A DNA stretch of 5,221 nt from Candidatus Equimonas enterica. GTDB taxonomy: Bacteria > Bacteroidota > Bacteroidia > Bacteroidales > Bacteroidaceae. The position numbers and the translations under genes are program-made. The stretch spans positions 1 to 5,221 of the forward strand of contig JAGHRU010000009.1 in NCBI GenBank assembly GCA_018066225.1, read 5' to 3'. Under the pieces are notes generated by a model. That model had not been told where the DNA came from, searched no databases, and saw only the letters and a list, made by a program, of their open reading frames with translations. Positions 5,080 through 5,221 of the stretch are shown one piece after another (the first letter of the stretch is position 1; every line of letters begins with the position of its first letter).

Positions 5080-5119
5080 AAAAAAGCGAGGCTTATGAGC
5101 ATTTGCTCACAAGCCTCGC
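5080..5119 (-). terminator. Intrinsic terminator of the rRNA operon
   Basis: On the - strand, GCGAGGCTTGTGAGC (5119-5105) pairs over 15 bp with GCTCATAAGCCTCGC (5100-5086), including one G-U, around loop AAAT. A six-T run follows (A's at 5080-5085). It begins a few bases after the 5S 3' end. Confidence 0.92.
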
Positions 5120-5123
5120 ACTG

Positions 5124-5221
<98 letters not shown>

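Overview
The window looks chromosomal and comes from a Bacteroidales bacterium, most likely Prevotellaceae-like. Three kinds of evidence support this. The promoters match the Bacteroidetes pattern TTG-N19/20-TAnnTTTG (before the tRNA and before the candidate RNA). The lipoprotein signal ends in the C-S-K-E-E type seen on surface lipoproteins of this phylum. The protein set (GH2 beta-galactosidase, anchored helix-hairpin-helix protein) is also typical. Species cannot be decided from the sequence.

Layout: (1) 1-2302, GC-rich, + strand. The C-terminal 459 codons of a LacZ-like GH2 beta-galactosidase overlap by 4 bases (ATGA) a gene for a membrane-anchored ComEA-like protein with three helix-hairpin-helix units. 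The two are almost certainly one transcript. (2) 2354-2537: a complete tRNA-Gln(CUG) unit with promoter, leader hairpin, 72-nt tRNA and a 17-bp perfect terminator hairpin. (3) 2545-3201, - strand: a predicted surface lipoprotein of unknown function, convergent with the tRNA. (4) 3202-3869: 668 bases with no convincing protein gene. They hold four degenerate 22-bp direct repeats (3275-3362). These are followed by what looks like an independent, highly structured RNA gene of about 320 nt: promoter 3401-3430, several perfect helices, and two tandem intrinsic terminators (3725-3762 and 3758-3785). A second promoter, for the next gene, lies at about 3826. (5) 3870-4964, AT-rich, + strand: a compact agmatine-deiminase-family enzyme with its catalytic motifs intact. 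A small single-span membrane protein with a coiled coil follows, and its frame is broken by one base near codon 11. (6) 4965-5221: a hairpin terminator for the + strand genes, then the terminator and 3' part of a 5S rRNA gene on the - strand. This is the tail of an rRNA operon entering from the right.

How the parts relate: the beta-galactosidase and HhH genes are co-transcribed but have no obvious shared pathway. The deiminase and the small membrane protein form a two-gene AT-rich unit placed between a structured RNA and an rRNA operon. The sharp drop in GC there suggests a separate origin. The item most worth following up is the candidate RNA at about 3437-3760. It has a promoter, helices and terminators but no credible reading frame. 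A GCGTGG segment in it could pair either with an upstream CCACGC or with the CCACGC that ends the terminator stem, as a conformational switch would.
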